Positions 1 to 12,934 of a DNA stretch of 64,000 nucleotides are shown one piece after another. The position numbers and the translations under genes are program-made. The notes under the pieces were generated by a model. It was given only the letters and a program-made list of their open reading frames with translations. It searched no databases and was not told the origin of the DNA. The stretch's first letter is position 1; each line of letters begins with the position of its first letter. This DNA is from Centroberyx gerrardi (Eukaryota; Chordata; Actinopteri; Beryciformes; Berycidae), in assembly GCF_048128805.1 (NCBI RefSeq), contig NC_136010.1:23283480-23347479 (forward strand), written 5' to 3'.

Positions 1-777
1 TCGGGGGGAGAGGGGTTGTTGGAAATCTCAGAGAGGTGTGAGGTTGTGGAAGCGGAGAGGTTGGACGGAGAGGAAGGACAGCAGGCGCAGGTGGGAACAG
101 CGGAATGTAGCGAGGTGGAAAATCAGGGTGTGGTGGAGGAAGCAGCACCAGGGGAACAGGGGGATTTCGCGGAAACAACAGCAGGGAGTCAGGGCGAGAT
201 AGAGTTGCGAGAATGCAGTGGAGAAGGCAGGCAGGGAGAGACTAAGCTAGAGAGGCACAGTGGGGGAGAGAGGCAGCAGGAGGTAGAACTATTAGCAGTG
301 TCTACCCAGGTAGAGACAGAAGAGCTAAATCCAAGCAGCCCTGGGTTATCGCCAGGTGTAGAGAGGCCTCAAACCTCCCAGCCAAGGAGGTCTACCTCCC
401 ACGAGGAGATAGCTGGGGTCACCGTCGTGGAAGTCCATGATGAGGATGGTGATGAAGACGAAGACGAAGAACAGGGCGCCGCAGGGGGTGCCGCAGGGGG
501 CGCCGCAGCAATGGAGGGAGACTCGTCCGATTCTGGGACCATTCAGAAAAGCTACTGGAGTCGCCACTTCCTGGTCGACCTACTAGCGGTGGCCGTCCCC
601 GTGGTGCCCACGGTGGCGTGGCTCTGCCGTGGCCCGGTGCGTGTCGGACAGCCCATGTATCATATAGGATCGCTGCTGCGGGGGTGCTGCACTGTGGCGC
701 TCCACTCGCTGCGCAGGGGAGGCGGGCTGAGGCACTACCCCGCAGGCGGGGGAGACCTGGGGGGATCGCAGATATGA
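1..777 (+). CDS. snph: Syntaphilin, C-terminal part (partial gene)
   Basis: Reading frame 1 is open from the first base of the window to a TGA at 775-777 (258 residues), so the 5' part of the gene lies to the left. Most of it is low-complexity and rich in Glu and Gly. An acidic run (Asp/Glu around 430-475) is followed by a Gly-Ala stretch. Near the end comes a conserved-looking tail: Tyr-Trp-Ser-Arg-His-Phe, then a hydrophobic helix (about 568-627, LLAVAVPVVPTVAWLC), then a second, weaker hydrophobic segment with LLRGCCTVALHSLRR. That tail is typical of syntaphilin, which uses its C-terminal membrane segment on the outer mitochondrial membrane to dock axonal mitochondria on microtubules. The neighbouring sdcbp2 and fkbp1a in the human 20p13 order support this. 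Syntabulin is the nearest alternative, but the synteny argues against it. The extreme C-terminus (GGGLRHYPAGGGDLGGSQI) looks lineage-specific. Confidence 0.85.
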   Translation, partial: SGGEGLLEISERCEVVEAERLDGEEGQQAQVGTAECSEVENQGVVEEAAPGEQGDFAETTAGSQGEIELRECSGEGRQGETKLERHSGGERQQEVELLAVSTQVETEELNPSSPGLSPGVERPQTSQPRRSTSHEEIAGVTVVEVHDEDGDEDEDEEQGAAGGAAGGAAAMEGDSSDSGTIQKSYWSRHFLVDLLAVAVPVVPTVAWLCRGPVRVGQPMYHIGSLLRGCCTVALHSLRRGGGLRHYPAGGGDLGGSQI

Positions 778-3700
778 GGGGAGCTCCTGTCTGTTCACCG
801 CCGTTCGGCTAGAGCACGTGGAGCTCTGTGGCCCTTCGATACGACCTTTGGCCTCTCCTGTGTGGTCCTGAGTCCTAGGATTGTTGGAAAATAGGGTGAC
901 GGGGATGCAAGGGGAGGAAGAGAGAGAATTTCCTCACCTGCTCATTAAGATTATGCCGCTTAATAGCTGAGGGCAGCATCAGGGACAGGAAATGTGCTTC
1001 TATGACTATGCTACCAAGATGTCTGCCAAGAAAACTGACTTAACTGGTTGTGCAAAGTTAAGAGAGTAAACTGAATGAGCTGAGAGAACTGAATGATCGA
1101 TGCTTGTGTGTTTGACACTGATTGTTTTGGCTTCGAATGCAGGGAGATTGGAAGGTTTACTCATCTATGTTGGTCTACCAACCAGTCTGGTCAATTTTGA
1201 TGTGTTGATATGTTTGCGTGAGTGTGTACATGAAATGCGTGTATGTACAAGAGTGCAGAGAGTGTACACGTATAGCCAAAGGGCCTGGATGTCTGGAGGC
1301 AGGTGTGTCTATATTTGTGCAGTAGAGAAGCTACGATACGCTCATTCACCAGTGATTGGCTGTGAGGGAAAATCCACCCTAAACCAGAATTCACACACAT
1401 GTTTCCTATGATTGTTGGACAGTTCAGTCTTGAGCATGCGGTCAGGAGCGCCAAGACTCCGATCTTTGATGTCATCAAGACATAAGTCATGGAGATTATC
1501 CACTGGCATTTAACAGGAGACCGACAATGTGGAACTCAGGGTGACTAAGTGGATATGTTCACATTTTGTTGGTTCATTCCTGTCAGCACAGCAATGAAAC
1601 AAAGCTCATTTGGGTGTAAAAGTTCAAACACACATTCTATGAATCCACAACGTCGGTCTCCAATTCATTATCAATAGCATAGCTGCAGATTTTTTTCATT
1701 TTGATTACATCACAGCCTTTGTTCTCTGGCTTCAGGCTTTGAGAGAGAGTTATTTATGTTCGCAAATATCTATTCAGCTGTCTAATCTTATAAGAACAAC
1801 ATGGAAATTGTGTTTTAGGGTGGAATTTTGCCTGAACTCGGCCATATGGTTGTTCCTTGTACCCTGAAGCTAGCAGGTCAGGCAAGCTGCTCTCTTTTAC
1901 TGACGCTGACTGAACTGGATTGGGGTCAAGTTTAGTTTCAATTCACATAACACAGAGTGTGAAATTAAACTCATTGAATGACAGTTCATCGAATGTAGCG
2001 GGAAAGTCATTTTATGAGCAGGCGCTTGTTCGCAGTTATTCACTGGCTCAGTTTGACATTTTGATGTAGATGTTGAATGAATTGAGATGTGATATTGAAC
2101 CCCACCTCTGTCTGTGCTGTATATTTCTGCTAACTTTACTGCTGTCCTAGTGTAGTTTAACTGTCACTCTGGTAGCGTGTATATTAAGTCCACTGTACAA
2201 GAGTTAGTCAGAGTAAGTCACTGCAAATGACAAAACATTCTGCAAAGCATTTCAAGACATGGATTACTGTTTATTTCACACTCAATGTAAATCAATAAGG
2301 GATCTTTGACAGACTGTGTACGGGATTTGTGGTATGGGGCAATTGCAATTATGATCAGGGTGTTTTTCTTGTGTGAGTGTGTGTATTATGAAAGGAGTCT
2401 GATGGAATTGGCATCTGATCGCAGTTTCTTCTGTTTGTTGATCTCGCACAGATGCTTAACTACTGATATGTGTAATAAGGGCAATTAAGCAGCCTGCAAA
2501 TGTAAAGATAAAATTCATCTTACTGTCAGAGATTCATGAGCCAAACATGGACTGAGAAACACCCTGACGCAACCAGCAAGAACAGTCTGACACCAATTGA
2601 AATGTTTAGTTCTTCAGAGAAGAAATAAGCAGAAAGAATCTAATTTTTTGACTATTTCGTTGACATATTTTGCACTATTGTTCACTTTATGAATTTTAAG
2701 CAATTACTTGAAGTCGAGATTGTACGTGTATCCCAAAGTGTTGTACGTCCACCGAGTTCTAATGGTTCCGTTTGTCTGCAATGCCATTTAAATTTGATAT
2801 ATTACTGTATTACAGATGATGTTTTAAAGCAAAAATGACACAGGTGAAATTGTAGTTCCTAGGGGATACTTAAGTTAAGCTGTAACTAACTGTACTGGAC
2901 TCACAATTCAGATAAAATGTGTAGACATTTCAGGTAAATCCTAAAAAATACAACTAAAGTACATGCCATTATTTCTCTTTGAACACTGTAAAACAGTTGC
3001 CTTTCGTCCATGCTAAAAGCTAATCAGCAGCTTTTACCATTCTACCACAATGCTTACCTACAGGCTATACAAACTATACAAAATAATGGATTCCTATGGT
3101 ATCTATTCTTTAAAAACACTAGAAACAAGGACTAGGCTTTACTTAAGTCTAAACGATGTGTTTTAGCCAACAATTTTTAAAATACTCTAGTATGGAACGA
3201 GCAGTGGTTGTGCTTTTTTTTTGGTTGCATTATGTAATTGTCATTGCCCAGAAGTCAACGACAATCATGACAATCCCTCTCTTATGCTTGGTTTTCACTT
3301 TGTTGACGTCTCACCTCATCCTGACACTAACAGCCAATCCGAGGGAGCCGCGCAAGCAGCATTCGTTAAAAATGCATAAAGATCCATAAAAAGATTGAAT
3401 GAATGCTTAAGGGACTGACACACACACACACGACTGTCGCCGTTGTCATCTGCTTTACTTAACACTTGACCACATTCGCTCATCCTTTACTCAACATCAC
3501 CCAGTGTGTTTCTGTGCCATGATGAGCTGCAGTAGTAGTAGTCGTGTTGTTCTCGACTTATTCTCTCCAGCGGTGAATAACCCCTCTGCTGATTGTGTGG
3601 ACAGTGTGGCGAAAGTGATTCAGGAGGCAGCAAACAGTTCTACAAAAAGCCATATATTCCTGTGAGGGAACAGGTCTGGGAGGCAGCCTCCTCCTCTAAA

Positions 3701-5552
3701 TACAAATGTATCTCGAAATCTAGAAGGATGAAAGTCGTGTGAATGATAGTCATGTCAGCGGTGCGCTTTGATTTGAGGCAGTCGAACTCTCCCGCTGTCA
3801 GTTCAACACAACCTGCTCCGCCTCTTCGCATTGGGACTAAGACAGGGTGATGGAGGAGAGGGGAAGGGAAACGTCCATTCAGTGTAAAGCTGATCCAAAC
3901 TGAGTGTCTTAGGCAGCTTTACTACGCAGCACCTAACTGCATGTGATGCTGTCTCATCAGTAGACTCTTCCCTTCCTGTAAGGTAGACAGTTCAGGCTTG
4001 TTGTGGGCAGCAGCAATCATTTCAGCCCCCTTTATTTACCTCTATGCACAACAGTCTACACTTTAGCTGCATTCTGTGGCCATGTGTGTGTGTGTATCTG
4101 CTGTTATGTTAATTACAATAAGGCTTATATCGTAAAGTCATGTACTGATTACTGAACCCTAACGGCTTGTTATAACTCAAACGCTTTTCGTCTCTTTGCT
4201 TTAATATCTTTGATGTAGTGTGTGCTGGTGTTGCTAACATGATGTTTTGACAGGCCTTTATTACACCTTCATGTCTTTATTCCTACTTGTCCTAATGGGA
4301 CTTTGTGTGTTGGCGGACCTCTGCATTGTTAAACTTAGGAAGCATTTTGCCCCCCACATTTACCTGTTTGATGGACAATGTTCAAAGGTGACCCACAGCG
4401 ATATTCAAACGACATTATAGCCTGGAGTGTCCTCATTTTGGATGCCGACAATCCACTCTGTCCCCTTGCTATGTGCATGTGAATTTTCTCCAATCAGGCC
4501 CTGGATCACTAGCATTACAACACAGCACTTTATCAAAATGCTTCCCAAAATGACGCCAAGGTGGCCAGCTAACACTATTCTGACAACGTCCTGCACTCTT
4601 CCTTTCCTGACAGGATGTGATTGCATTTGACCTCACGGCGGCCCGCTTTCTATTTTTATCCTCTAACACAATTTAATTTCCTGCTGTAGTGACATATAGA
4701 TGTTAGTGTGAGGTTGTGCCAGCGTTTGTGTGCTGAAGGGGATGAGTGAGTGACACAGTACGACGTCTGTGCTTGAGATTATATACTGCGTATATCCTAG
4801 ACATAAACACACACGATGCTGAATATTCATCGAGGTGGAGGGGGGGGCATTTTAAGTCTTCTTTTGTGAATCTTTGAATGTGTATTGTCATTTTATGCTT
4901 TATTCCTCGTCTGGTTGTCTGATTATGTGTTCGATGTAATGAGATCCACCGTATACAAAGGTTATACCTGGTCCTTTAACATCCTAACATTGAGGACGTT
5001 CTTAAATGCCTTGTATAGGAGTTCAGCAGACATGATTCATATCTACGGATAAATCTATTAACTTATTGTAAATGAACTATTTTAATGGCAATAGTAGTGT
5101 GTACAGTAACAGACATCACTGTTCATCAGTACTCCATTCATACCATACCACACTGTATAAAGAAAAACCAAAAGCCCCGATATTAAACAGCATGGAGGAA
5201 AAATGTCTTGTCGTTTTCATTTGAGTGTTTGTCTGAATCTTGTCGCTCTCTGTCTGTATTGTTTTCCTTGCTTGATATTGTGACTGTTTCTTATCTGTTA
5301 ACTGTTCAGTGGTTCAAGTCTGTGACCCTTGACCCCGCCCATGCCACATGACTCGGCTGTCATGGTAACCCGTTGCAGCACTCAGCTAATCGCATCAGCC
5401 TTTTGAACAAGAGCCGCTTTCCAGATTCAGTCTAAAGACTAAAAGGCAATGACACACAGAGCAGCTGTGTTTCTGGGAGGCCTGCGTCTGAGTGAGAAGT
5501 GAGTGATTGCATCCAAAAATGCTTTGCAAAACCATAGAATAGGCCTAATAAA
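778..5552 (+). other. Probable snph 3' UTR and flanking DNA
   Basis: No supported coding region or splice-linked exon is visible here; open frames are short and lack family features. The first canonical AATAAA I see downstream of the snph stop is at 5547-5552, which would give a 3' UTR of about 4.8 kb. A long 3' UTR is usual for neuronal genes, but the true end is inferred. Confidence 0.4.
5547..5552 (+). promoter_or_regulatory. Candidate poly(A) signal of snph
   Basis: AATAAA on the plus strand, the first canonical hexamer after the snph stop codon. It faces the candidate sdcbp2 signal on the other strand about 320 bp away. Confidence 0.35.
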
Positions 5553-5869
5553 ATTAGCTCTTAAAGTGCCTCACCCGCACAAAATCAACAGCTACATAAA
5601 CTAAGAAGATGGGACGCAACCTGATACAAGGGATGAAGAAGCCAGAAAGGAAACAGAAGACAAATAATTGCAAGAGGAGTGCAGAGGATTAACGCATTTG
5701 CAGTCATTATCATCCTTATTAACCTCATCTCATGGAAATTCAGCTGCAAACACTTATCTGCTTTAGTTATGAAAAACTCTGCAGTTGGAATGCAATATGT
5801 TCTAGTAGGAAGATAAATGTCCTAAGGGTCATGACAGACAACGGCAAGCTAATGAGAACAGAAAGACTG

Positions 5870-7681
5870 TTTATTTGTTTTACAATAATTATCTTGGTTA
5901 CATTCGTATATAAACTTTTAGATTCTTCTAGCATTTTTTTTTTTTTTTTACAGAATGTGGAGTTTATCAGATTACGTTTCTAGAAAATAAAAAAACAGAA
6001 TACATGCATCCAAACGAACAGCATTAAAAGGAACAACTTTATATAACATAAGTGGAAATTCACTTATCAACTGTGAGCCTTGTTCAGTCTCACTGTGCTC
6101 ACCAGTCAAGGAAGGAATATAATAGAGGGTTGTCCTCTAACGACGCTTAGCAAAAGGAGAGCAGATTCATTGGCTGAACCCTTGATGTGTAAGTAAATGC
6201 CTTCAATTTGAGCGGACTACTTTCAGCATCAAATTTACGCAGTTTCCTATAGTTAACATACAAAGTACATGTTTGTTTTCATGAATTCTCTCATTGATAT
6301 GAGTCACCACAAACACCCAATAATAAAAAAACACAATTGTTGAAATGGATACAGGAAAGACAACCTCTTAAAGGTAGTGGAAAGTGCACTTAGTGGGTCC
6401 GCCCAGCACAGACCCTGTCCAAAAATCAACCAAACTTGCCAATGATTCCTTCAAAAATTTAGCAGGTTTGAAAGCACAGGAGATCTGCCAGAAAGCCATT
6501 TAAAAAAAGACTTTCGCCTAACTTTCTGATGGGCAATGACATACTGCACTACAATCTTGCCTACTTGTACCTTTCACTGCCTTTCAGTTCCACAAGGAAA
6601 TAGGTGGCTTATGGAGTGTTTGTGGACAGGGCCGTAAAGTCCCAGCTGCATAGGGCAACAAACATCCACTGCTGCCCTTTTCCCTACACTTCTCCCTGGA
6701 ATGTGCACACATTGTTCCCAGTACCTAAAAATTCAACAAATTAGAGTCGTCCTTCCCATCGCGACATTTTCCTATGACACATCGCCATCTCTTGGAGAAA
6801 GTGGAGGCTGCCATGTAATAATTCTGTCCGATCTTCACTGGGTCTAGAATTAACTTGGAATCCAGGGACCTCACTTATAAAAGGCTCTTAGGCAAAACTT
6901 TTGTGCTTCCATGCCAAAGTTATGATTTCTGAAAACTCATCTTGATGCCAAAATCAATGGATTACAGCAATTTTCTTTGCTAAAACAAATTTCTTTCAAT
7001 ACCTAAGTGAAAATGACTGTACACTGGAATCTAGAATTAAGTCAAAGAACATTTTTATATGCGAGGCTCCGGGTATTAATTCCGCTCAGAATAACCAAAT
7101 TATTTACGTACACACATTGGGGGCCAAGTGCAGGGATTGAGAGCGCAAACATAATCTATATGGTAAGGTTGGGATGACTGACTATGAGGATCATTGGCTT
7201 TTACAGCATGAGAGGTGAAAGGTCACTTGCCAATGATCCATCTCCACAACAAGGAGGAAGCTCTGGACTCATGATAGCGTGCATGGCTTTTTTAAAAAAA
7301 AGTTATGTACTGTCCTCAAAGTCACATAGAAAACAAGAAAAAAGCATGTAATACTTAAGACTACAAGATTAACATAAAAAGTACTAGACATGTCAACAGA
7401 GACGAGGAAAATGTAGAAAAGGAACCGGGGTATATTGAATAACATACCAAGATAACCGAAAAATAGAAAAAAAGGCATTTTAAGATTATGTTAATGATGA
7501 GCAATGGTGACGACGATAACGATTGTGATGCAGGAGGTGGTTTGGTATGAAGACAGAGAGAGAGACAGTTAGAAAGAGAAAGATAAGAGGAAAGAAAGAG
7601 AGAGAGAGATCAAGAGAGGCATCTCTCTGTAGATTGTAGACATCCTGACTGAGGTGTGTATGCTCCTCCTCCTCCTGGTCT
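5870..7681 (-). other. Probable sdcbp2 3' UTR
   Basis: This region follows the sdcbp2 stop codon on the minus strand. The only minus-strand AATAAA I see before the snph side is at 5870-5875, which would give a 3' UTR of about 1.8 kb. It contains GA/CT-rich tracts at 7550-7620 and no coding signal. Confidence 0.4.
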
Positions 7682-10600
7682 TCACACCTCGGGGACAGAG
7701 TGGTCCATGGCTGACCGCAGGAGACCGGTGGACATCCTGGAAGAAAATCAACATGAGTAAGCATGGCACTGAATAGGATCACACAAAAGCAAGCCCTATT
7801 CAGACTGGATTTGTTTCGAGGTTCTGTAATGTAATTTTTATGGGATTTCCCTCAAATTGGTACTTAATATCATGTTTATACTGCACCCAAACAAATGCTC
7901 CATTGTCTGACACTAGACTTTAGATGTAGCTAGCTACCTACTTACCAAATGCTGCCATACGAGAGATAAATCACATCAAAGTAAGAGATTTAGTCCTTTT
8001 AGAGATTTTGATCTCCAAAAGGACTTTATTTTATTCCTTCTTTGCATGGGTCTCTATAATGTGGTGTTAGTAGTTGAAGCAAGGCCCTACAGCCTCCATT
8101 AGACTATTTGAGTTAGAAGCCTACATGTGTCATTACAATCTGCCAGCTGCATAAAACTCAAGACATGATATTGCATTACGGAGATGTCAATTCAAAGTGG
8201 ATTATTAATAGAAGATGACCTCTAACTTTACTTTCCAGACTTGTAAAAATGACGGACATGGCAGATTCAAACTGGATTAAAATTTTCAGATGCCGTTGAT
8301 AATAATTATAATTACAGGGTTTCCCCCAGTATAATAAATCCAATTTGAACAGGGCTAAAGAATAACAGTGGAATGTAAGAAAAAGAAGTAATATTTCTCA
8401 GAAAGGAATGAGAGCTGCATGTAGAAAACCCCTGAAACCCTGGAGGGAAATAATGGTAAGTAGGCAAGCGTTCTTTGAGCCAGGCCCATAAGGCAGGAGC
8501 CTATCTCCTGTTTCTGCAGCTCAGGGTACAAGTGCACCCGCCTGGACAGGATGCTACATAGTACAGGAGATGGTCAATTGATGAAACAGAATTTAAGGCA
8601 CTAGGCACACTTACGCAATGGTGTGGCTGGGCATGATGTGTTCTTTATAAACGTGCTGTATTGACACTTGATACATGACAATGAAATTACATTTGATTAT
8701 CTTAAACTTTGAAAGAATGCGAACTGGAGCCTACCTTTTAATCATGTGTTCATAGATGAACTTGGGCATGATGGTGATGGTCATGGTAGTGGGAGAAGTG
8801 GTCAGAATGTCCTTGATCTGAGAATCCTGGAAAAATAAACACACAAACAAACATAAAATCAGTAGCAGTAGTAAGAATAACTAACTATTCTTAAAACTAG
8901 AATCTCACCTTTATCCCTATTCGCACAGAACTAGTATTATGCAGGAACCTCATGTATTTAGTTAATTACCCCCCAACCACTGGGTTTTGCACAAGATAAT
9001 GAAATCTGCTGAAATCACTGGCTCCCTAGACACAACTGTACACGGTCAAGATTTTACAATTTGTTACTTTCTGATTTAGCAAAGCAAAACTTGAAGTTTG
9101 TGCTGAAAATGCATTCAAAACCTTCCTCTACAGATTACACTAGAGCCTCCCCTTATCATGACAAGAGGAAGATATCACACGTCTAGAAGAAGAAGAAAAA
9201 GAAATTGTGCACCAGAAACAAATTACAGCTAAAATTGCTGGGACAAATTGCAGATTTAGCAGATTTGCACAGCTTTAAAACCGGCAATTGGTGCAATTAT
9301 TTCAATTCGCTGGATATCCCCAAGTAATATTAGTCCCATGCGAATAGGGCTTAGAACACTATTGCATTACATATATATGCATTACATTCTGTCAATATGT
9401 GATTAGCCATCCCAGTGAAAATTGTATAGTCTTTATGGAAAAGAGCATCTGACCTTGAGTCCAATAACGTTTTGTCCATTGATCTCACAGATGTAATGGT
9501 CGGTCAGCATGCCGTTGCGGGCAGCAGAGCCATCCTTGACCAGTGAGGTGATTTTGCCGGACTTGTAGATAAAGCCCACATGCCCTGAGCTGTCTTTGTG
9601 CATAGTGATGGTGCGCTGGAAAGGCCTAGAGAGCGAAACAGAGAAGATTAGGGATCCTAGCCTGGCTCACACATACATTGACATTTGTTGCAAGAAAAGT
9701 TTCGTCAGTTTAGATCTTTCGTCAAGTACCTGTGTATTTATAAATGTGATCAGGAAAACACACAAGAAGCAGGAAGCAATGGGAGAAGGCAGGAAGACAA
9801 GAAACTCCCTTAGTGATAAATGTGTCAAAACAAAACTGAAATCCTGAAAAATACTGAACATCACCTTCCTATGTACTGGTTATAAGATAGTTATACATCT
9901 ACCTGTTTTAATTAAGGTATATTGAGCAGTAGCACAAACTTTGTTGACAGCAAACAGCAAAACGCCAAAGCACAGAGTGGTGAGGTGGCCAGCAGAGGGA
10001 GCCAAATATAAAAAAAGGCATGCATGTTCGTTTCTGCTTCTACTGAGGTCCAATGAAAGCTACCTGTCTACATAACAACAGATGGCAGACGGTGGATCTC
10101 ACCTGTTTAAATGTAACTATAACCAAATACACAACATTAATTTGCACAAGACCAGATGCTGAGAGTGTGAGCAGGCATTATGTACTAATTTGCATATATT
10201 TGTCTCCATTTGTTTATTTGATCTCAGATCCCAACAATAATAATAATTCCTGTATGTTATCATTTTTCGAGTAAACTATCACAGAGATGACTTTCTTTCT
10301 AATGTACATGTGTTAATTTGTTTTCAATAGATCATTAATCATTAATATATTAATATCTGTTACTAGGGTATCAACCATTATAATCTTTGCCTCCGTATTC
10401 TCACATGTCCTAATGAAAAAAAAAAAAAGACAGGAGGTATATGCACATCTATAATCCTCACCAGTTGTTTCATACAAAAGGCAAGACACTGAAATAGAAA
10501 AAGATATCCCCAACTTAGATTAATGAACCCTTAGTGGTTTATTAAGCAATGTTTAGACCTCAACTGCTCCTTGTCATGTATAGTACAGGACAGATATATC

Positions 10601-12897
10601 TGACAAAGACCAGCTGAGGTCTAAACATAGCTAAATAAACCACTAAGGGTGCATTAATCCAGTGCATGTTTCCTTTCTCTATTGCCATGTAAATTATACT
10701 CTAATCTGGTTGTTCTTTAACCCTTTCAGAGATCCAAATCTAAGAAATTTGTTCTCAATCTAAGAAAGCACATTAGTACAATGGTGATGTGGGGACCAAC
10801 AAGAAACAGATCCTGACCCACAGTTTATGAAACGCTGCTCTAATCCTATACCCACAGTGTATTACATAGTCCTCACCTGTCCCGAACAATGAGCTCGATG
10901 CGGGTCTCGGAGGCCGTCTTCAGGGCCTTGTGGGCCTTGTCCAGGCTCCAGCCGGCACAGTTCTGCCCGTTGATCTGAAGGACCTGGTCCCCGAAACGCA
11001 GCCCAGCCAGAGCCGCAGGGGAGTTAGCCTGCACCAGCTGGATAAACACTCCCTGGGAGAGGAGAGAGGAAAGAGATAAAACATTAAAAATAAGATAAAA
11101 GGAAAGCCGGGAGAAGAGAGGAGAGAGATAGAGAAAGCAGGGGCAGATAATGGAGAGAAAACAGAGAAGCAACAACAAAGGACAGAGGCAAGGACACAAG
11201 AGAGAAGAGATGAAATGTTCCAAAGAAGAGAGGAGAGAAAAGATAAGATACTGCAAAGATGATAAAAGAAAGAAAAAATACTGAAGGACACGAGAAAACA
11301 GGATCAACAGAAGGAGGAATGTCTCCTAACTGTTTTGTCAGACATAAAGGATACTTTTAGTTGGGTATGTTTTTTCTCCACACACTTGTCACAGTGAGAG
11401 AAAACGTCGTTTGTCCTTCCGCTGCCCTAAAAACGCTTGTCACTTGTCAGCACTGTTAGCATCAAGCTAATCACGCCAAGCTGGCCTCCTATTTTAAAGA
11501 GACTGCAGCACAAATGTAGAAAAGTTTTCCCCACTGTGGCAAAAGTTTGGCTTCAAGACAGGAAACAAAAGATGAGATGCCCGTAGTGTGCTGTGTCTGT
11601 TCCGATTCAGCACTATATTGATTACCAATATCCTGAATCTCCTCTGTTTTGCCAACTCATTTCAGTCGTTTCAAAAGTTGCCCATTGTATTAGTGCAACT
11701 CAATACAAACTGAATAATTAACCACATGCAGCAGCCCAGCACCACTCTCAAGCTGACCAAGTGTCAAAAATGATCAAGTTTTGTAAGCCTACATAGCATA
11801 TTAATGCCTCATACTGATAAACACTACCCAGTCATGGTTTTACCAGTTCATTTTAGCAAGTTTGAGACCTGCCCAGCATTTTTATACCCATATTACGTCC
11901 CAGGAATATTATAATAATATAATATAAATGTGCTGATCCAGGTCCATTACATGGAGGAGGCAATTCACACCGAGCCTCGTACACAGTAATGTCGTATGGA
12001 CTTTCAAATTGCAACGTCATCAGTAGCAGGTGTGTTGACATTCTTTGTTTAACATGGTGGACAATATGACGCAGACATGGAGTGACACAGGTTAAACACT
12101 GAATTTTCACATCAAGTGGAGTAACTTGCAACACCTCAACCGGTGTATTTCCTAGGGTTACTAGTCTGGTATAAAGGGGGTATTAGTGAATTTCAGCCTG
12201 AGCTGAATAATTAAATGGGGAAAAAGCTGTCTGTCAAAGGGTCCGTGCTGCAGACTCACGTTGTCAATGGCCCTGAGCCGGAGTCCAACCTTCCCGTCCT
12301 GGTCCTTACAGAGGATCACCTCCCGCAGCCCCGGACGGATCTCTGCCCTCCTGATGCCAACGTCTGCCCCCGTCACCGGCCGCACCATGCCCCCCACACC
12401 CAAACCAGCGGGCACTGCTACCTGCTGTGGAAGGGAAGGAAGGACGAAAGGACAGAAGGAAGGAAGGGAAGAAGGAAGGGGGAGAAATGTGAGAAAGTGT
12501 AAGAGGTGGGTTAAGAAAGAGACAGAACAGGAGGGAAATCAAGCGGGGGTGAGGGGGAGGTGAGACAAAAAGAGAGAGGTAGGAGAGAGAGAAAAAAAGA
12601 TTAAAGAGAAATGTTACATTAAAATTCAGCTGCAGATAAAAAGGAATGCTGTATCAAATAGAGGCGTGTGGGAGGATTCAATTTCATCTCCTCCTTCTCC
12701 ACCAGTGAATGGAGGCAGGAACGCTTTGGGCACTGCTTTTTAAAAACTATGCCTCATTAATATGCTTGAGCAATGAAATCAACGAGGAAAATAATAAAAG
12801 AGTAAAAGATATGACCAAATGGCAGAGAATACAGATGGTTGAAAGGTCAGTGGGCATGCAGGATACTGTGAGAGCCTTGGCACATGCAGGACCTGTG

Positions 12898-12934
<37 letters not shown>

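Noticed and set aside
12215-12563. Plus-strand open frames across an sdcbp2 exon
   Set aside because: They are antisense shadows of the minus-strand exon 12260-12421 and GA-rich intron, with no family features.
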